A DNA stretch of 64,000 nt from Chelydra serpentina. Lineage: Eukaryota; Chordata; Testudines; Chelydridae. This document shows positions 44,540-56,770 of the stretch, piece after piece; position 1 is the first letter of the stretch; the number at the start of each line of letters is the position of its first letter. The translations under genes and the position numbers were made by a program. The notes under the pieces are model-generated. The model worked only from the letters and a program-made list of their open reading frames with translations, had not been told where the DNA came from and made no database searches. Where the stretch lies: contig JBAIAC010000010.1 in NCBI GenBank assembly GCA_037349315.1, positions 32,032,001 through 32,096,000 of the forward strand, in the 5' to 3' direction.

Positions 44540-45385
44540 GACATGGTCCAGTGGGTAGAGGGTAGGAGGCCCTCCTTGGTTCTAAGCACACCTTACCAGG
44601 AATCTTAACATTTTGTTTGCTTTTTTGACCACCACTACACATTGAGAAGAGGTCTTCCTTCACTGTGAAGAGTGATGCCCAGGTCTTTTCCCTGAGTTTA
44701 TGTAACTTAGATTTCAATAAAATGTAGAAATAGTTCAAATTATTTCTTCCAATATGTATCACTTTGTTTTAGGCAACACTGAATTTCATCTATCATCCTG
44801 TTAGCCATATGCCTAGCTTGATTAAGTCCAGCTGAAGTTCCTCATAGTTTTCTCCAGTCTCAACTAACACACTATTCACCCCCTTTTCCAGATTATTAAT
44901 AAGTATACTATCCAACACCAGTCTTTGAGGCATCCCACAGTTAAACTTTTGTCATGATGAAAATTGACCATTTTCTTCTACTCTTTGTTTTGTGTCTCTT
45001 ACCCAGTTTCAGCATGACAACACTTTACTTCTCACATCATAACTACTTAGTTTCTTTAGTAGCCTCTTGAGAGAGACTTTGTCAAAGGCCTTTGTATGTC
45101 CAAATAAATTATATCATCTGGTTCCCATTTATCCACTATTTTATTGACACATTTAAGGATTTGAATAGGTTAGTGAGGCACAATTTTCCTTTGCAAAAGC
45201 TATGCTTATTATATCCCCAATGTATCATGATCATCTAGGTCTTTTGTAATTCTGTTTTTAATTATCACTTCAACCAAATTGCCAAGGGCACAAGTAAGGC
45301 TTACTCGTCTGTAATTGTCCCAATCGCTGCTATATCTTTTTAAAATGTAGGTACAATATTTGCTACCCTCCAATTTTTTGCTATC
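44540..45385 (-). pseudogene. CR1 reverse transcriptase remnant
   Basis: On the minus strand, the blocks WDNYRRVSLTCALGNLVEVI (about 45270-45330), GMPQRLVLDSI (about 44910-44945) and NNLEKGVNSVL are readable in broken frames. They correspond to the NYRPVSLTS, GVPQGSVLGP and INDLEKGVNS motifs of CR1. Near 44640-44700, KTWASLFTVKED matches the 'KDLGVIVD' block. Multiple stops make it inactive. Confidence 0.75.
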
Positions 45386-45388
45386 GTA

Positions 45389-45728
45389 CAGCGTTCTCAA
45401 ACTGTGGGTCAGGATCCCAAAGTGGGTCGTGACCCCATTTTAATGGGATTGCCAGGGCTGGCTTAGATTTGCTGGGGCTCGGAGCTGAAGCCCAAGCTCC
45501 ACAGCCCTGGGTGGCGGGGCTCAGGTTACAGGCCCCCGGCTAGGGCTGAAGCCCTTGGGCTTGGGCTTTGACCCCTTCTCTGTCTGGGACGGTGAGGCTC
45601 AGGTTTTGCCCCTACCCCGGGGTGGTGGGACTCTGATGGACTCAGGCTTTGGTCCCCTCTTCTGGAGTCGTGTAGTAATTTTTTTTGTCAGAAGGGGGTT
45701 GTGGTGCAATGAAGTTTGAGAACCCCTG
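45389..45728. mobile_element. hAT MITE, 340 bp
   Basis: The ends are CAGCGTTCTCAAACTGTGG and AGTTTGAGAACCCCTG. The flanking octamers CTATCGTA (45381-45388) and CTATAGTA (45729-45736) differ at one base. It is GC-rich with 'GGGGCTCAGG' and 'GAAGCCC' repeats. Same family as 9388-9720. Confidence 0.9.
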
Positions 45729-45989
45729 CTATAGTAGCTGAAATTAATAAGAGATTGCTTTTTTTTTTTTTTTTACTAGCTGCCACTTCATTCTTAAGTT
45801 CATTCAGAATTCTTGGGCATATACCATCTGGGGCATACTGCTATTTTTAGCTGATCACTTTATCCTGGTTGGATTCTTCAGCAATTTATACTTCCTCTCA
45901 TCAGATGAGCAAAGAGAACCTCAACTCCCAAGTCGTCATTGCTTTAAAGGTGAAATTCCTTAATCTGATGGATGTCAAAATGCCATCCT

Positions 45990-46760
45990 CTGAAAGGGTG
46001 CCTCCTTCAGGATTTGCCCTGACTTAATCTATTAGCCAGTGCCAGTGTCCTGGAATGGAGATGTGCGCCAGGAACAATGCTCATCACGGGAACATAGGCT
46101 TCACATCAACATCCTGGAGCTGTGGATGGTCCAGCTAACCCTTCTGATCTTCAAGGAGTCCTATAACAGCCACCACATTTTGTTAGAACAGACAATGCAG
46201 CAGTGGTCACCTATCTGAACAACCAAAGCAGAACAAAGGGTGAGATCCTGTTGCTAGAATCAGCTCTTTTCTTCCATATTACACATTTTGCGGCAACAGA
46301 ACCTACAGGGTGACTGAAGGAACCTGGAGGAATGGTCATTCAACAGGGAATCTTCAGAACTGTATCTCCTACAGCTGTCTTCCCTCCATGGACTGTTTGC
46401 ATCCCAGTCCAATCACTTCCTGCTCACAGGGCAGTATGTACCTCGAGCCAAAAACCTGGAATCAGGAGGCTTTCTCAGTCCCCTGAATAGCAGTTATTTT
46501 ATGTACACCCACAAATTTTCCGACTGATCTGGAAGAGACTAAATAAAGCACAGCAAGACAAGTGCCAGGTGATTCTAATTTCCCCCAAGAGGCTAAGAGC
46601 CTCATTTACTGAATATCTGTGGCACTCCTCCTTCTTCCAGATAGGCCAATCCTTTTCCAGCAAATGTCCATCCCCCAGACAGCTTTGAAGTCCTCAAGAT
46701 CAAATCTCATGAGAGGAACTTCTTAAAAGTTGGATCATTCTGACAGAGTCCTGTGCACTC
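45990..46760 (+). pseudogene. DIRS-like retroelement RNase H remnant
   Basis: On the plus strand, broken frames give HINILEL (46102-46122), then TDNAAVVTYLNNQ (46188-46226), where the TDN motif supplies an RNase H catalytic Asp. HITHFAATEPTG follows, then SNHFLLTGQYVPRAK and DKCQVILISPKR near 46390-46600. The order HIN.LEL, then TDN..AV.Y.N.Q, then a 'SNH' block and 'ILI.P' is the RNase H/linker layout of DIRS-type (tyrosine recombinase) retroelements. Frameshifts separate the pieces. I could not identify a tyrosine recombinase or the split direct repeats of DIRS nearby. Confidence 0.6.
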
Positions 46761-46769
46761 TGTAACATT

Positions 46770-49490
46770 CTCACAGGGAAAAGTATCAACTTAGCTTACT
46801 AGAAAGCATGTCTGTCTTCTCAGCTGGCATAGGTCTACTAAACTTGGGCAAAAATGATCCCCAACACAAGTCAACTAGATCTCTACAGGACCAAGCATTG
46901 GCCCTTAATGCCCTCAGGAGGTTTACTGGAGGGGAACTGAATCACCCCTTTGAGTGTATACTGCTAAAATTTAGTAAATATTCAAGCATTCAATCTTAAA
47001 ATTAGCTTTTCTGTAGTATTCACAATTGTAACAATCGTTGCACAGAAAGGACTGTGGACATGATCAGATCAAAATTTGCTTTTGAATTCAAATGAATGAT
47101 TGCATACAATTTTTCCCACTATTCAATCAGCTCTAGTCAGATTTGGCACTGATATAGCAATGTACCAAAGCATGCATATTGTGAATGCACTTAGAGGGTG
47201 CACTATGTTAATATTTTTGTATGGAATTTTAAAAAGTAAAAAATGAAATTGTCCTATGAAACAGGTGAAGTAATTATTTCTGTTCGCTACTGTTGTAAGT
47301 CAAAGTGTATATTAGAATTAGTCAGGAAATGCACACATTCATGAGCACTTCATGAGAGGTTGGGTTGTATCCAGGCTTCATATACTGTAGTTTTACTCCA
47401 CCATTACATATTGTGATGTGATCATGATGAACAGGAATGGTTTAAATTGGGTGCACAAGATGCAAAAAATAACCAAAAACCAAGCCAGTCCTCAGGTCAA
47501 CTCAAAAACATGTCCACCCCTTCTTCCATGTTACCTCACACTCATGGGACTCTCCCTCTGAACTGATAAGATTACTGCTCTCTCCTGCAAATCCCTACTC
47601 AATACCAACCTTTCTTCCACCATTTAAAAGAAATTTTCCAGAAGCAGTGGGGATAACTAATATTGTATCTACTTATAATAATAAAAAAGGCAAATGTGTA
47701 TATGTATGTAACAAGGATATATATTTGATTGTATCTTTGGCTCCCCTCCCACATACATCAAATGTCACCTGTCTTTTAAGGCCCCAGTTCAACAAATACA
47801 TATGTACATGTTTAACTGTAAGCATGTGAGTAATCTCAATGAGCCAACTTTAAGCAGGTGAGCAGTCTCAGGATCATGCCCCCAAACTCTAAGTTTTATG
47901 TGAAGGGGACCATATCTCTATATGTGCTGGTAACTTCCCTATCACACTGGAGCCTTGATACCTCCTGATCAGGGCCTCTGGGCTCTACTGCAATATAGGT
48001 AGCTACTGCAATATAAATATTAAATAATAATAAAGTGTTTCACCTGAAACACTAAAAGTTAAGTTCCCAGTCTGAATTGATCTTCTCCCAACAAAGAAAT
48101 ATGAACTGTGTGATACTCTTTATACTTTCATGGTGTATCCCAGTGTTACCACAAGCCTTGAAAGATAAGGGTTTTTTTCTTTTAGGATAATCAAGTTATT
48201 AAATTGGTCAGACAGGACACTAACAGAAATGTACTAAAATCTTTTTTATTAATCACAGAAGGAATTTAGTTTGAGAGTCGCACAAAATTTTGTTCAGTTT
48301 TCACAGATAAAATGTATTATATTTTAAAAGTCCTAGGATTTTAATTTGGTAAAACTCCAATAGTGTTTAACTGAGCAAGTTATTCACTGTATGGAGAAGT
48401 GCTCTGCGGGACTGTTTCATTCTTTTACAGAGCATTAGTTTAATCACCTAGGAGATTTCTAACAAATGATGAAATCTAAATGGGAACAGGAACTTAAGTT
48501 ATCTTTGGATGAACATACTTGGTTTTACATTCTGTCTTAGCACTAGACAATGTGCTGAAAATAAAACAGTCTAAATGCACTTTAGTTTCATCCCACAAAA
48601 TGTATTTGCCTTCTGTTAAATATAAAAGAGCGCTGTCAGAATACTTTCTATTGATGTTGTAGGGATTTTTCACTCTTTCCTACTAACAACCCTCTTGAAA
48701 GTGAAGTCTTTTTGATTCTTTAATGTGAAGTTTATTATTTTCCAATATAAAATAATTGCAATCAGTATAGTGGCAAATTATTAATTACATGAACAAAAGG
48801 AGACAAAACCAACAGACAAAGGGGGAAAATCCTGTACTCCCTATTAAGAAAAAACTGACATTACATGTTTTTCCTGAGCAACAAGTACAGGATCAGGCCC
48901 AAACAACATAACAATAATAATAATAAATACAATTCATAATAAAACAGACATGGTAATACAAGTTAATAATGAAAGGCCACATTAAAATTGAGTATATACT
49001 GCTTCCCTGTATACTCCCACTTCCTCAATGCTGTTAGCAGTTGCAAATGTGTTCTGCTCTATAAAATCCATAAAGATATCCCATATATACAGTTTGACAT
49101 TCAGTAAATCATCCTGAAGTTTGTACAGAAGACAGACAAGCTATTTTACCACCATTTGTTTCTCCATCCTTGTGCTCTTGCACTGTTATTGTAGGGTTGT
49201 TGGGCTTGTAATTATATTTGTTGTATATAGTTCACAGTTAGTAGCCCTGATAGCCCAAAGGTTGAAGTACTCACCAGGCACCATGTAATTCTAATAGACA
49301 TATCGTCCTGGTAGTGTACAAATATAAATGGGAGCTAATATGCAATCTTCTTGTCTTACTCATGAATCGCACCAGTAGATCAGAAAGCTGACATTTGGTT
49401 CCTGCTTCCCCATTTTTCCAGGTAAGCAGCACCAGCCCTATACCTCCCTCTGCTTCCCTCCTCCTCCACACTGGTTCAGCTCTGCTAGCC
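46770..49490. other. Unique non-coding sequence
   Basis: AT-rich sequence without recognisable elements. Poly-purine and (AAT)n-like tracts occur near 48.9 kb. Confidence 0.45.
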
Positions 49491-49497
49491 AGTGCAT

Positions 49498-49532
<35 letters not shown>
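49498..49532. repeat. 35-nt G homopolymer
   Basis: Thirty-five consecutive G residues, just after AGTGCAT and followed by AGGTGG. On the minus strand it encodes the proline run of a spurious frame. Homopolymers of this length are often collapsed or mis-sized by sequencing. Confidence 0.95.
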
Positions 49533-49533
<1 letters not shown>

Positions 49534-49539
49534 GGTGGA

Positions 49540-50510
49540 GTCAAGGCTCCTCCCATTCCCTGCCTTTGTAAACTCACTCCCCACCCCCTAGTGCTGGAAA
49601 GGAACAAATGGCCCCACGGCAGCGATGCTGTTCTCCTGCATAGGCTGGGATGAGGGGAGCCCACACAGGGGCATACTCCCCTGCATGGGTGCATAAAGCA
49701 GCTCACAATGGAGCCGAATGGAATTAGGATGAAGTATGGAGGATATGAATAAATGTTATTATCTTATTTACATGGTAGATATATTTAAAGGTTGGACACA
49801 TATTTTCCTTAGGTTAATTAATCTAAGCCCAATCCTGCTATTATTGAAGTCAAGGGAATTTTGCCACTGATTTCACTGTGAGAAGGAGCTGACCCATGAC
49901 TTAGCTAGTTATAAGTTTAGATTGGCTCCTTCTCCCAGTGAAATCAGTGGGCCTATGCATGGGGAGTATATAAGATGTAATTGTCAGATATATTTCTTCA
50001 TATTCCTGTGCATACATTTAAACAAAAAAAGTAAAGCATGGAAAATGCTTGATTAAGAATATGCACATAGTGTAATAGAAATGAATGTGGTGTAGTATAC
50101 ATGCAATACTGAGTACGCTGGTGAAAGAAAAGGAAAGGTCATGACCCTGTTTCAGTACTATGAGTTCTCAGGAAGGAGATCTCACAGTAGCAAAGGGAAC
50201 TCTGAAAAACAAAACCTCCAGTGCTAAGAATACACTCAAAATGGATCCTGCATGTAGAAATCTAAAGACATTGAAGTGTGGAAAAAGCATATACTACACA
50301 TATATGATAACCATGCAAAACATTTATTCATGATTACATTAAAATTTGTATTAAATAACCCCCACATCTAACTGGTACTTAACTGGTAGACACTAGATGA
50401 GAAAACAGATATAGACAGTCAAAAATTTAACTCTGGGAGAAGGAACTGTTTTTTACTTCCAAACATTTGCACAGTTTTCATATTTACATCAGAATGATGT
50501 GGATAGCTGC
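49540..50510. other. Unique sequence with a short palindromic pair
   Basis: 49810-49945 has CACTGATTTCACTGTGAGAA and its partner TTCTCCCAGTGAAATCAGTG, a foldback of the recurrent small type. Nothing else recognised. Confidence 0.4.
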
Positions 50511-50524
50511 TAAAAAAACCCACT

Positions 50525-50715
50525 TTTATTTAGACTGTATGTTCTCTGGGACAGGGACTGTCTTTAACTCTTATGTTTGTACAGAACCTCTGTACAGGGC
50601 CTCTGTCACATCCTATATTGTTATTATTTGTATTACAGTTGTGCCTAGAGGACCCATCTGAAATCATTGCACTAGGCACTATATACTCTAAGAGATGGTC
50701 CCTGGCTAACGTGCT
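50525..50715. repeat. Two CTAGGAGCCCC-family pieces in opposite orientation
   Basis: 50530-50600 (GACTGTATGTTCTCTGGGAC, TTTGTACAGAACC) is the reverse-oriented tail. 50615-50715 (TTATTATTTGTATTACAGT, TTGCACTAGGCACTATA, GAGATGGTCCCTGGCT) is a forward tail. They share the family with 3.3 kb. Confidence 0.55.
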
Positions 50716-50724
50716 TTCAGTCTA

Positions 50725-50870
50725 AATAGACAAAGTGTGGGAGAAATGAAGTGATGTTATCTCAATTTTACAGAGGGGGAACTGAGGCATAGAGACTAGT
50801 TCAGTGACATGTCTAAGATCACGTGAATTGAAGCTGCCTCTCCTGAGTCCCAGTCCAGTGCTATAAAAAC
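50725..50870 (-). repeat. MIR-like SINE, reverse orientation
   Basis: CAATTTTACAGAGGGGGAAC, TGAGGCATAGAGACTAGTT and CTCCTGAGTCCCAGTCCAGT follow the complement of MIR. Confidence 0.7.
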
Positions 50871-51024
50871 TATCCGGTTTTTGTAGGTAGATTTTTATAT
50901 TTTGGAATCCAATACAAATTCAGGCTGAAGAACAAAAGAAGCAATGCTTTAGTGGAGCCATATTAGATTTCTCCTTTAGTGGGGAAGAAGTGTCACTAAG
51001 TGTTTAGAGCAGGGAATTGGGTGT

Positions 51025-51245
51025 CAGCACTCTTGGATTTTAGTCCCAACTATGACACTGACTCTGAGCGAAGTGAGGACAAGCCACAGTGCCTTGTCTG
51101 TGCCTCAGTTCCCTTATCTGTCAAATGGGGGTAAAAACACCTCCCTACCTCAAAAGACTGTTGTGTGATGTTCTATTAAGGATTGTACAGCATGTCGAGT
51201 TCCTCATATGAAAGGCCCAGTTAAAAGTGTTATATTTTACATCTC
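51025..51245 (+). repeat. MIR-like SINE
   Basis: TCTTGGATTTTAGTCCCAAC, GTCTGTGCCTCAGTTCCC, TGTCAAATGGGGGTAAAA and CCTCCCTACCTC appear in MIR order. Confidence 0.75.
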
Positions 51246-51249
51246 CTAA

Positions 51250-52490
51250 CTTTTAGTATTTGTAGTAAGCAGTCCAACTGGATGCTCTGGCAGGGTCGCA
51301 GTTTTGATTCTGAAGAATCAGGCCAATCTGAGCTATTATTAGTTACCCTCATTCTGCTGCAGCCCCTCCTATCCCAAAGCCAGAATCCCACAAAACCTCT
51401 ATGCAGTCACACTGCTGCTTTCCAGCCTCTCCTATTCACCCAGCAATTTTATTCTTTTTGTTTGTTTGTTTTTCATATGAGTAAACCCATCCCACAGAGT
51501 CTGTGGAACAATGTGCGTCCAAACAGATTTTATTTTTAAAAACTGCTTACAGCCTGATCTCAGGCAAGAGTCTAACTCCAAATGAGCTTCACTGAGTGAA
51601 AATTCAAAGCTTGGAGCAAAGCCCATTGGGCAAAGAACCTCAGGGGCTATTAATCCACAGCCTACAATTTGTAAACGTGCAGGATACTGAGTCAGTAGAA
51701 AAAAATAATTTTAAACATCTGTGGTATTCTTTCAATTCCAGATTAATTACACTGCTCAGATTTTAATGTTAGCCAGAAATTTCAAGTCTCTCCACTGCTA
51801 TGTTGGGAATGTTGCATTTTCCTTTGTGTTTATCACTCCTCTGCTACAGTAGGAGGCTTCCTGTCCAACACAATCTTATGCTGTCTTCTGTGTCCTACTT
51901 TATTCCGCTGCTCACCTTGTCTGCCTTTTCTTTCTCCCTTTGTACTGTGACTTTCTGTAACTCTTTGTTAAACAGCATTAATTATTATTATTACTTTTAA
52001 GACAAAGGTTGTGTATATACCCCCACCTCACTCCATCAAAATGGCGATATAAATGAAAATCTAAACAGGCTGTTTAATCCTTTTGAGAAGCTAATAATTA
52101 TTTTCAATCAGCAAGGACTGCTCTGCCATTTCAAAGAATGATTAATGAGAGCAAATGTGTTTGTAATTTATTAGCAGCAGCTTTTGGGCGGGGGGACTCA
52201 GAAGTGGCAGCAGTAGCATCAACATCTGACTGTGTAGAGGCAGTTCTTCGGCGCCGTATTATAGTCAAATATGAGCCCCATACTCTGTACAGTGATCTAT
52301 ACTCTATATAGTGACATAAAGCAACTGGGTGTTATTAATGAATGGCTGCATAATTACTTTTTGTGGAAGTTTCATAGAAAAAACACCATTAGGTACCTCT
52401 TCCGCCACACTTACTCAGACATCAGTATTCACCAAGGTGTGTTTCTCTAAGAACAGAAACATATTCCACCAGAACATAGTGGAAAGGGTG
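51250..52490. other. Unique non-coding sequence
   Basis: No recognised element. ORFs up to 85 codons show no motifs. Confidence 0.45.
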
Positions 52491-52494
52491 TGTA

Positions 52495-52850
52495 ACAGGG
52501 CATCCCCCTATCCTAGCCGCGGCCCACTCTAGGCCTCACCAGCCTATAAGATCTAAGATCTAGACTATAAGATCCTGCCTCATCAGCCCTACGGCCTCTG
52601 GCCGCTAGGCCGCACAGACCTGATAGAGAGGGCAGGTGGATTGACTTTGACTGTTAGGCCACATTACTCTGAGACCCAGAGGGGATTGCGCAAACTTGAC
52701 CATGGGCCTATAACGACCTGTGCCCTATTCCCAAAAGGGGACAGGGCATGCATGACCTGCGACAGGGTGTATAAGTTGAAACAAAAAAAGCAGAAGATGC
52801 GGGGGGAGGCAGGAGGTGAATAATAGGGAGGAATATCTATCGTAACTAGA
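52495..52850. other. Unclassified CpG-containing block
   Basis: The composition differs from the AT-rich surroundings (GCGGCCC, ACGGCCTCTGGCCGC). Short repeated phrases occur: CTATAAGATC at 52543 and 52564, and AAGATCTA twice in between. The region 52700-52770 (CCTGTGCCCTATTCCC, GGGACAGGGCATGCATGACC) resembles a recurrent turtle repeat I cannot name. Possibly an LTR or internal retroelement piece. Confidence 0.3.
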
Positions 52851-52869
52851 CTAGGCTAACTACATGCGC

Positions 52870-53560
52870 TCCATTACCATAGTATCTGAGCACCTCACAA
52901 TCTTTAATAAGTGTATTTATTCTGAGAGGTAGGGAAGTACTATTGTCCGTATTTCATGGCACAGAGAGGTTCAGAGAGACTAAGGGTCAGATTTTTAAAG
53001 GTTTGGAATGTAGTAGGCCTTCCTCTGTTCGGCATTTAAATACCTTTAAAAATCTGGCACTCATGAGCCTCAGTGCAAGTCTACACTTAAAATGCTGCAG
53101 CGGTTTTTCACACCCCTAAGCGACATAATTATACCGATGTACGTTTTTTGTGGAGACCTGGCCTCAGTCTCATTGAAAGTCAATAGGACTTAGGCTTTTA
53201 AAAGCCAGATTTGTAAAGGTGTTCAGCTGTCTAGTGGGAATTTCAAAAGCACCCAGGCACCTGACCCCCTTTGATTTCAATGAGAGTTAGGTGGGCACCT
53301 ATCTGCATCTTTAGGCACCTAAAATTCTTTCAAAATCTGGTCCTAAATGCCTAAGTGACTTTTACAAATGTGACTTAGGCTCCTAAGTTAATTAGGCATT
53401 GCAACATCAAGCAGAGCCATGCCTATGTACCTTCTATAAATCTTGACCTAAATAACAGGGCGCAAGGTCACTCAGGAAGATCTGTGGCAGAGCAAGGAAC
53501 TGGACCCCACTTTCCCACAGCCAGGCTAGCACCCTAAGCACCAGACTGTCCTTCCTCTCA
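52870..53560 (-). repeat. MIR-like SINE split by a composite insertion
   Basis: The left part, CACAATCTTTAATAAGTG to GGCACAGAGAGGTTCAGAGA (52898-52981), and the right part, CAAGGTCACTCAGGAAGATC to CCTTCCTCTC (53463-53558), join into one reversed MIR-like SINE. About 480 bp lies between them. Confidence 0.7.
52984..53460. mobile_element. Composite palindromic insertion
   Basis: It starts with a foldback (CAGATTTTTAAAGGT against ACCTTTAAAAATCTGG, 52989-53057). A shortened Harbinger-type MITE remnant follows (AAGTCTACACTTAAAATG ... TGTGGAGACCTGG, 53076-53162). Then comes a long stretch rich in TTAGGCACCTAA-like motifs and their complements. Boundaries are set mainly by the interrupted MIR-like SINE. 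Confidence 0.5.
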
Positions 53561-53564
53561 GGCA

Positions 53565-56500
53565 TTATGACCTTCCTTGGGCACTAGAATATGCACAGAG
53601 GATCAATGAATTCACATTCATGAATGGAAGAATGTGAAAGTGTTGTGAGAACTCAACAAACTACAGTTGTTCCAAACAGTTTTAACTTGCAAACCCAGCA
53701 CTTACCACACAAAGCAGATATAACTCAAGCAGACACTGAACTTGGCAACATTACAGGGATAATATTTTCCTAAGGATGAACTATTCTTGTAGAATTTTGC
53801 CAGTATATTAGACACAGATATGCTTTCCTTCATCAACAGGAATGTGTGTCTTCTTGTTCCTCCTCATTCTTATTTAGCCAATGTATTTACAATGGACAAT
53901 GCAAAGAAGCCCTGTTCTTTGGGATTTCTCCATGGTGCATTATAAAGTAGATTTATTTTTTTTTGGCCTTCCTTTACAGCATAGATAGAGGATTGACCAA
54001 TGCTGGAAGCAAGATACTGGACTTCATGGACTAATGAGTTGAGCTGATCTAAAAAAGCCAATTTTTTGTTCCATTCACTTTGATGTCCCCATCTCCATGT
54101 ATTCTTTTGTTTTTGTTCTAAGTGTTGTATTTGTCTGAACTAGACTATAAGATCCTGAATTAGACAATATTGGCCAAGATTTTCAGACCTGACTAGTAAT
54201 TTGGGGTCCTCAAATTTTGGGTACCCACCTTGACACACTATTTTTAGAAAGTGTTGAGCACCCAGCCTCTGGAAAGGGGGCCCCTTTTAGGGTTTTTTCA
54301 TCTCCCTCTTACAGTGCACCACTGTATTTGTCTGTCTTGACTCAATGAGCAGAGGACTAAATTTATAATGAACAGTGCCTCCCCCTAGCCCAAAGTACTG
54401 ATAGAATACAAAGCCATGTTCTGCATTTGACTTTAGAGAACACAGCAGTAGTTAGAAACTGTCTGCACCAATCATTCAAGGACTGATTGTGCCCCCAAGA
54501 TCTGTTCACAGAAGGGGACCTTTGTATATGGATTTTGCCTTCCATGCAGAAGTTGTCTCACATGCCTTTTCAGCAGCATTCCCCACAACTACCCCTGCAG
54601 TTTCCATGGATAAATGGATCAGTTCAGGGGGAGATAACAAGCAGTGGGAAGCCTGGGGGAGAAGGGGCAGGTCCGGACATCATTCTTTCTGTCTCCAGTA
54701 GAACCCAGTAGAGTGGAAATGTAATACAGCTTCTGCGGTGCGGATCCTTCTTTAAGGTGGAGTCCCGGGGTCTGCCACCTGCTGCAGAAGCCCTAGCGGC
54801 AGAGCTCTAATGGAGCCACACTGCCTAGTTTTTGGAGATGGGGACAGTGTCAGACAAAGGCATAGAGCCTGTGCACTGGGGAGCTTGTCCTCCTGCTGAT
54901 CCTCCAGGATATATGGGCCTTTTGGGTGAGTCCTGGGGTCCGTAGGGTTTGTAGGTGGGGAAATAATTCCTCCCCCACCCCAATGGAAAACTTGTCTGTA
55001 TCCTCCTGCAAACGTTGCTGCAGAAGGAGATAATCAGTCCCTCAATATTTAAGCAAGTATGCTTGGTTTTCCTCATCTTATAATGTGAAGATCTGGAATA
55101 TGTTCCTTGACTCATTAGTCACATATGTGTAGGTAGGGGAATGACAAAGGACAAAGAGGCAACAGCTTTTGAAGCATCTCATGCCTGCATCAGGAAAGTC
55201 AGCATGAGCAAAAACCATGCTGATGTAGGTGTCCTGTTCTGCCTTTTGATTCCAAATAAGTTTTGTGCATTATGGATGGAAGGCTACTTTTTGATGCTGA
55301 ACGAAACATAGCACTCGGTGGATTACAGGACATTTGCGTCCTGCTCTCATGAAGGCACAATGATGGCAAATCTCTTGTCAGTCCTGAAAATGGACCCTCC
55401 AGAATAGTACATCTTGATAATATTCGTATAACCCATGCCAGAGCACCACAATGAGCTGGCGAGGTTATGTTCATGAGGCAGAATGAGTGTTCCCCATACA
55501 TCTGCCTAATGAAATCAAATATATGAATAATTCCAATCTTAATTACATGTATCAGAGTATAGGTTATTAAAAGATGTGTTTATGTTTCACTGAGTTATTA
55601 GGAGAACTTTCTTACACCGGTTCTGTGGTTTCCAATGAGAAGGAAGGTGCTACTGGCCCTGGCTACAACTGATCCTGCAGACCTTATCTGGGATATCCGA
55701 GAAACTCTTGGTGGCATCAATTCTCTGATGATTTGGTTCTCTGATTGTTGGGCAGGAGCAGACAGAAGATTTTTAATGGGAAACTTTAGAAAAGTAAAGG
55801 TTTTTATTTTTCAGAAAATGCATTCAAATGTTTAACTGGAACTACTATATAGTTCAGTATTTTAAAGGTAAGGGAGTAAAGTCCTGATGGAATATATTTA
55901 ATTTGGTTCTACTTTAATTTGGTTCTACAGAGCAGATTTATCCCAGTTTTCAAGAAAGCAAGTAGAAACTTGCCAGAGAGATGAAAATTATATGATCAAA
56001 AAAAAATGTCTTTATAAAAAGTGGAAGAGTAGTGGGGAGAGGTGAAAAGATTAAAGGAAGGCTAGTTTCAATGAGTTATCTTGGGCACATACAAGAAGAA
56101 TCACAGATAAAAATGTGTAAAGGGCATGGTAGCTAAAATAATATGATGTAGGACTCCTGAACATTGAAGCCGTAGAGACCTTGACAGAGGACATGAGAAT
56201 GGCTGAAGATCTGAATTAAGTTTTTTTCAAAGGTATTCATTAACATTAGGAGATGAGAGATCCAAAATATATGCTTTTAAGTGTGCAAGGGGGCAAGAGA
56301 TGAAGATGATTTTATAATAGCCACAAGCATTGTGTTCAAAAATTATACATAAACTGATGGACATAAATGGTTTATACCTCAGAATACTAAAGGAGCTCTT
56401 TCAAACCATTTAGCATCTTTAAGCAATGTGTGCTAGGTCTCAGGCATATACTAGACAATTGGAAAGGGCTCATATTAGCTACATCTGTTAAAAGGCATGA

Positions 56501-56600
56501 ATTATGAAATGTTAGGGCATTATCTATTTGGAGAAGAGGTCAGATCCTCAGCTGGTGTGAATTGTCATTTGCATTGCTATAGCTGTACAGATGAAGGTGC
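53565..56600. other. Unique non-coding sequence
   Basis: No element I can name. 54.17-54.30 kb repeats the small palindromic type (CAAGATTTTCAGACCTG). A 100-codon minus frame at 55199-55501 has Cys and His but no recognised motif. Confidence 0.4.
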
Positions 56601-56603
56601 ACC

Positions 56604-56770
56604 GGTGCAAACTCCTAGTGTAGATAAACTGCTCTGGAGCAACAAATGAGTTGCACCAGTGCAGTTTAGCCTGGGTATTCTGATGCAGCATGTCTACATT
56701 AGGGATTAACACCAATGCAGCTACATAAGTGCACAAAAACCAAAACGAAACAATGTAGACAGGGCTTCAG
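56604..56770. mobile_element. Harbinger-type MITE remnant
   Basis: The right end AATGTAGACAGGGCTT and the internal CATGTCTACATTAGGGATTA resemble the GTCTACACTA-type terminal repeats. The left end is near CTAGTGTAGATAAACTG. Target duplications are not clear. Confidence 0.45.

Larger units (their letters stand above)
44520..45930 (-). mobile_element. CR1 LINE, reverse orientation, interrupted by a hAT MITE
   Basis: The plus strand carries the complement of a CR1 reverse transcriptase region, including CTTTGTCAAAGGCC, GGTTAGTGAGGCACAATTTT and GCTTACTCGTCTGTAATTG. It continues on the far side of the hAT MITE with TTCATTCAGAATTCTTGGGC and ATACCATCTGGGGCAT. It is more diverged than the CR1 at 8.2 kb and hence older. 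It spans the thumb region to the start of the reverse transcriptase. Confidence 0.8.

Noticed and set aside
49485..49706. Proline-run minus-strand frame
   Set aside because: The proline run is just the complement of the G homopolymer.
55199..55501. 100-codon minus-strand frame with Cys and His residues
   Set aside because: The Cys and His spacing does not fit zinc finger patterns, and no neighbouring signal supports an exon.
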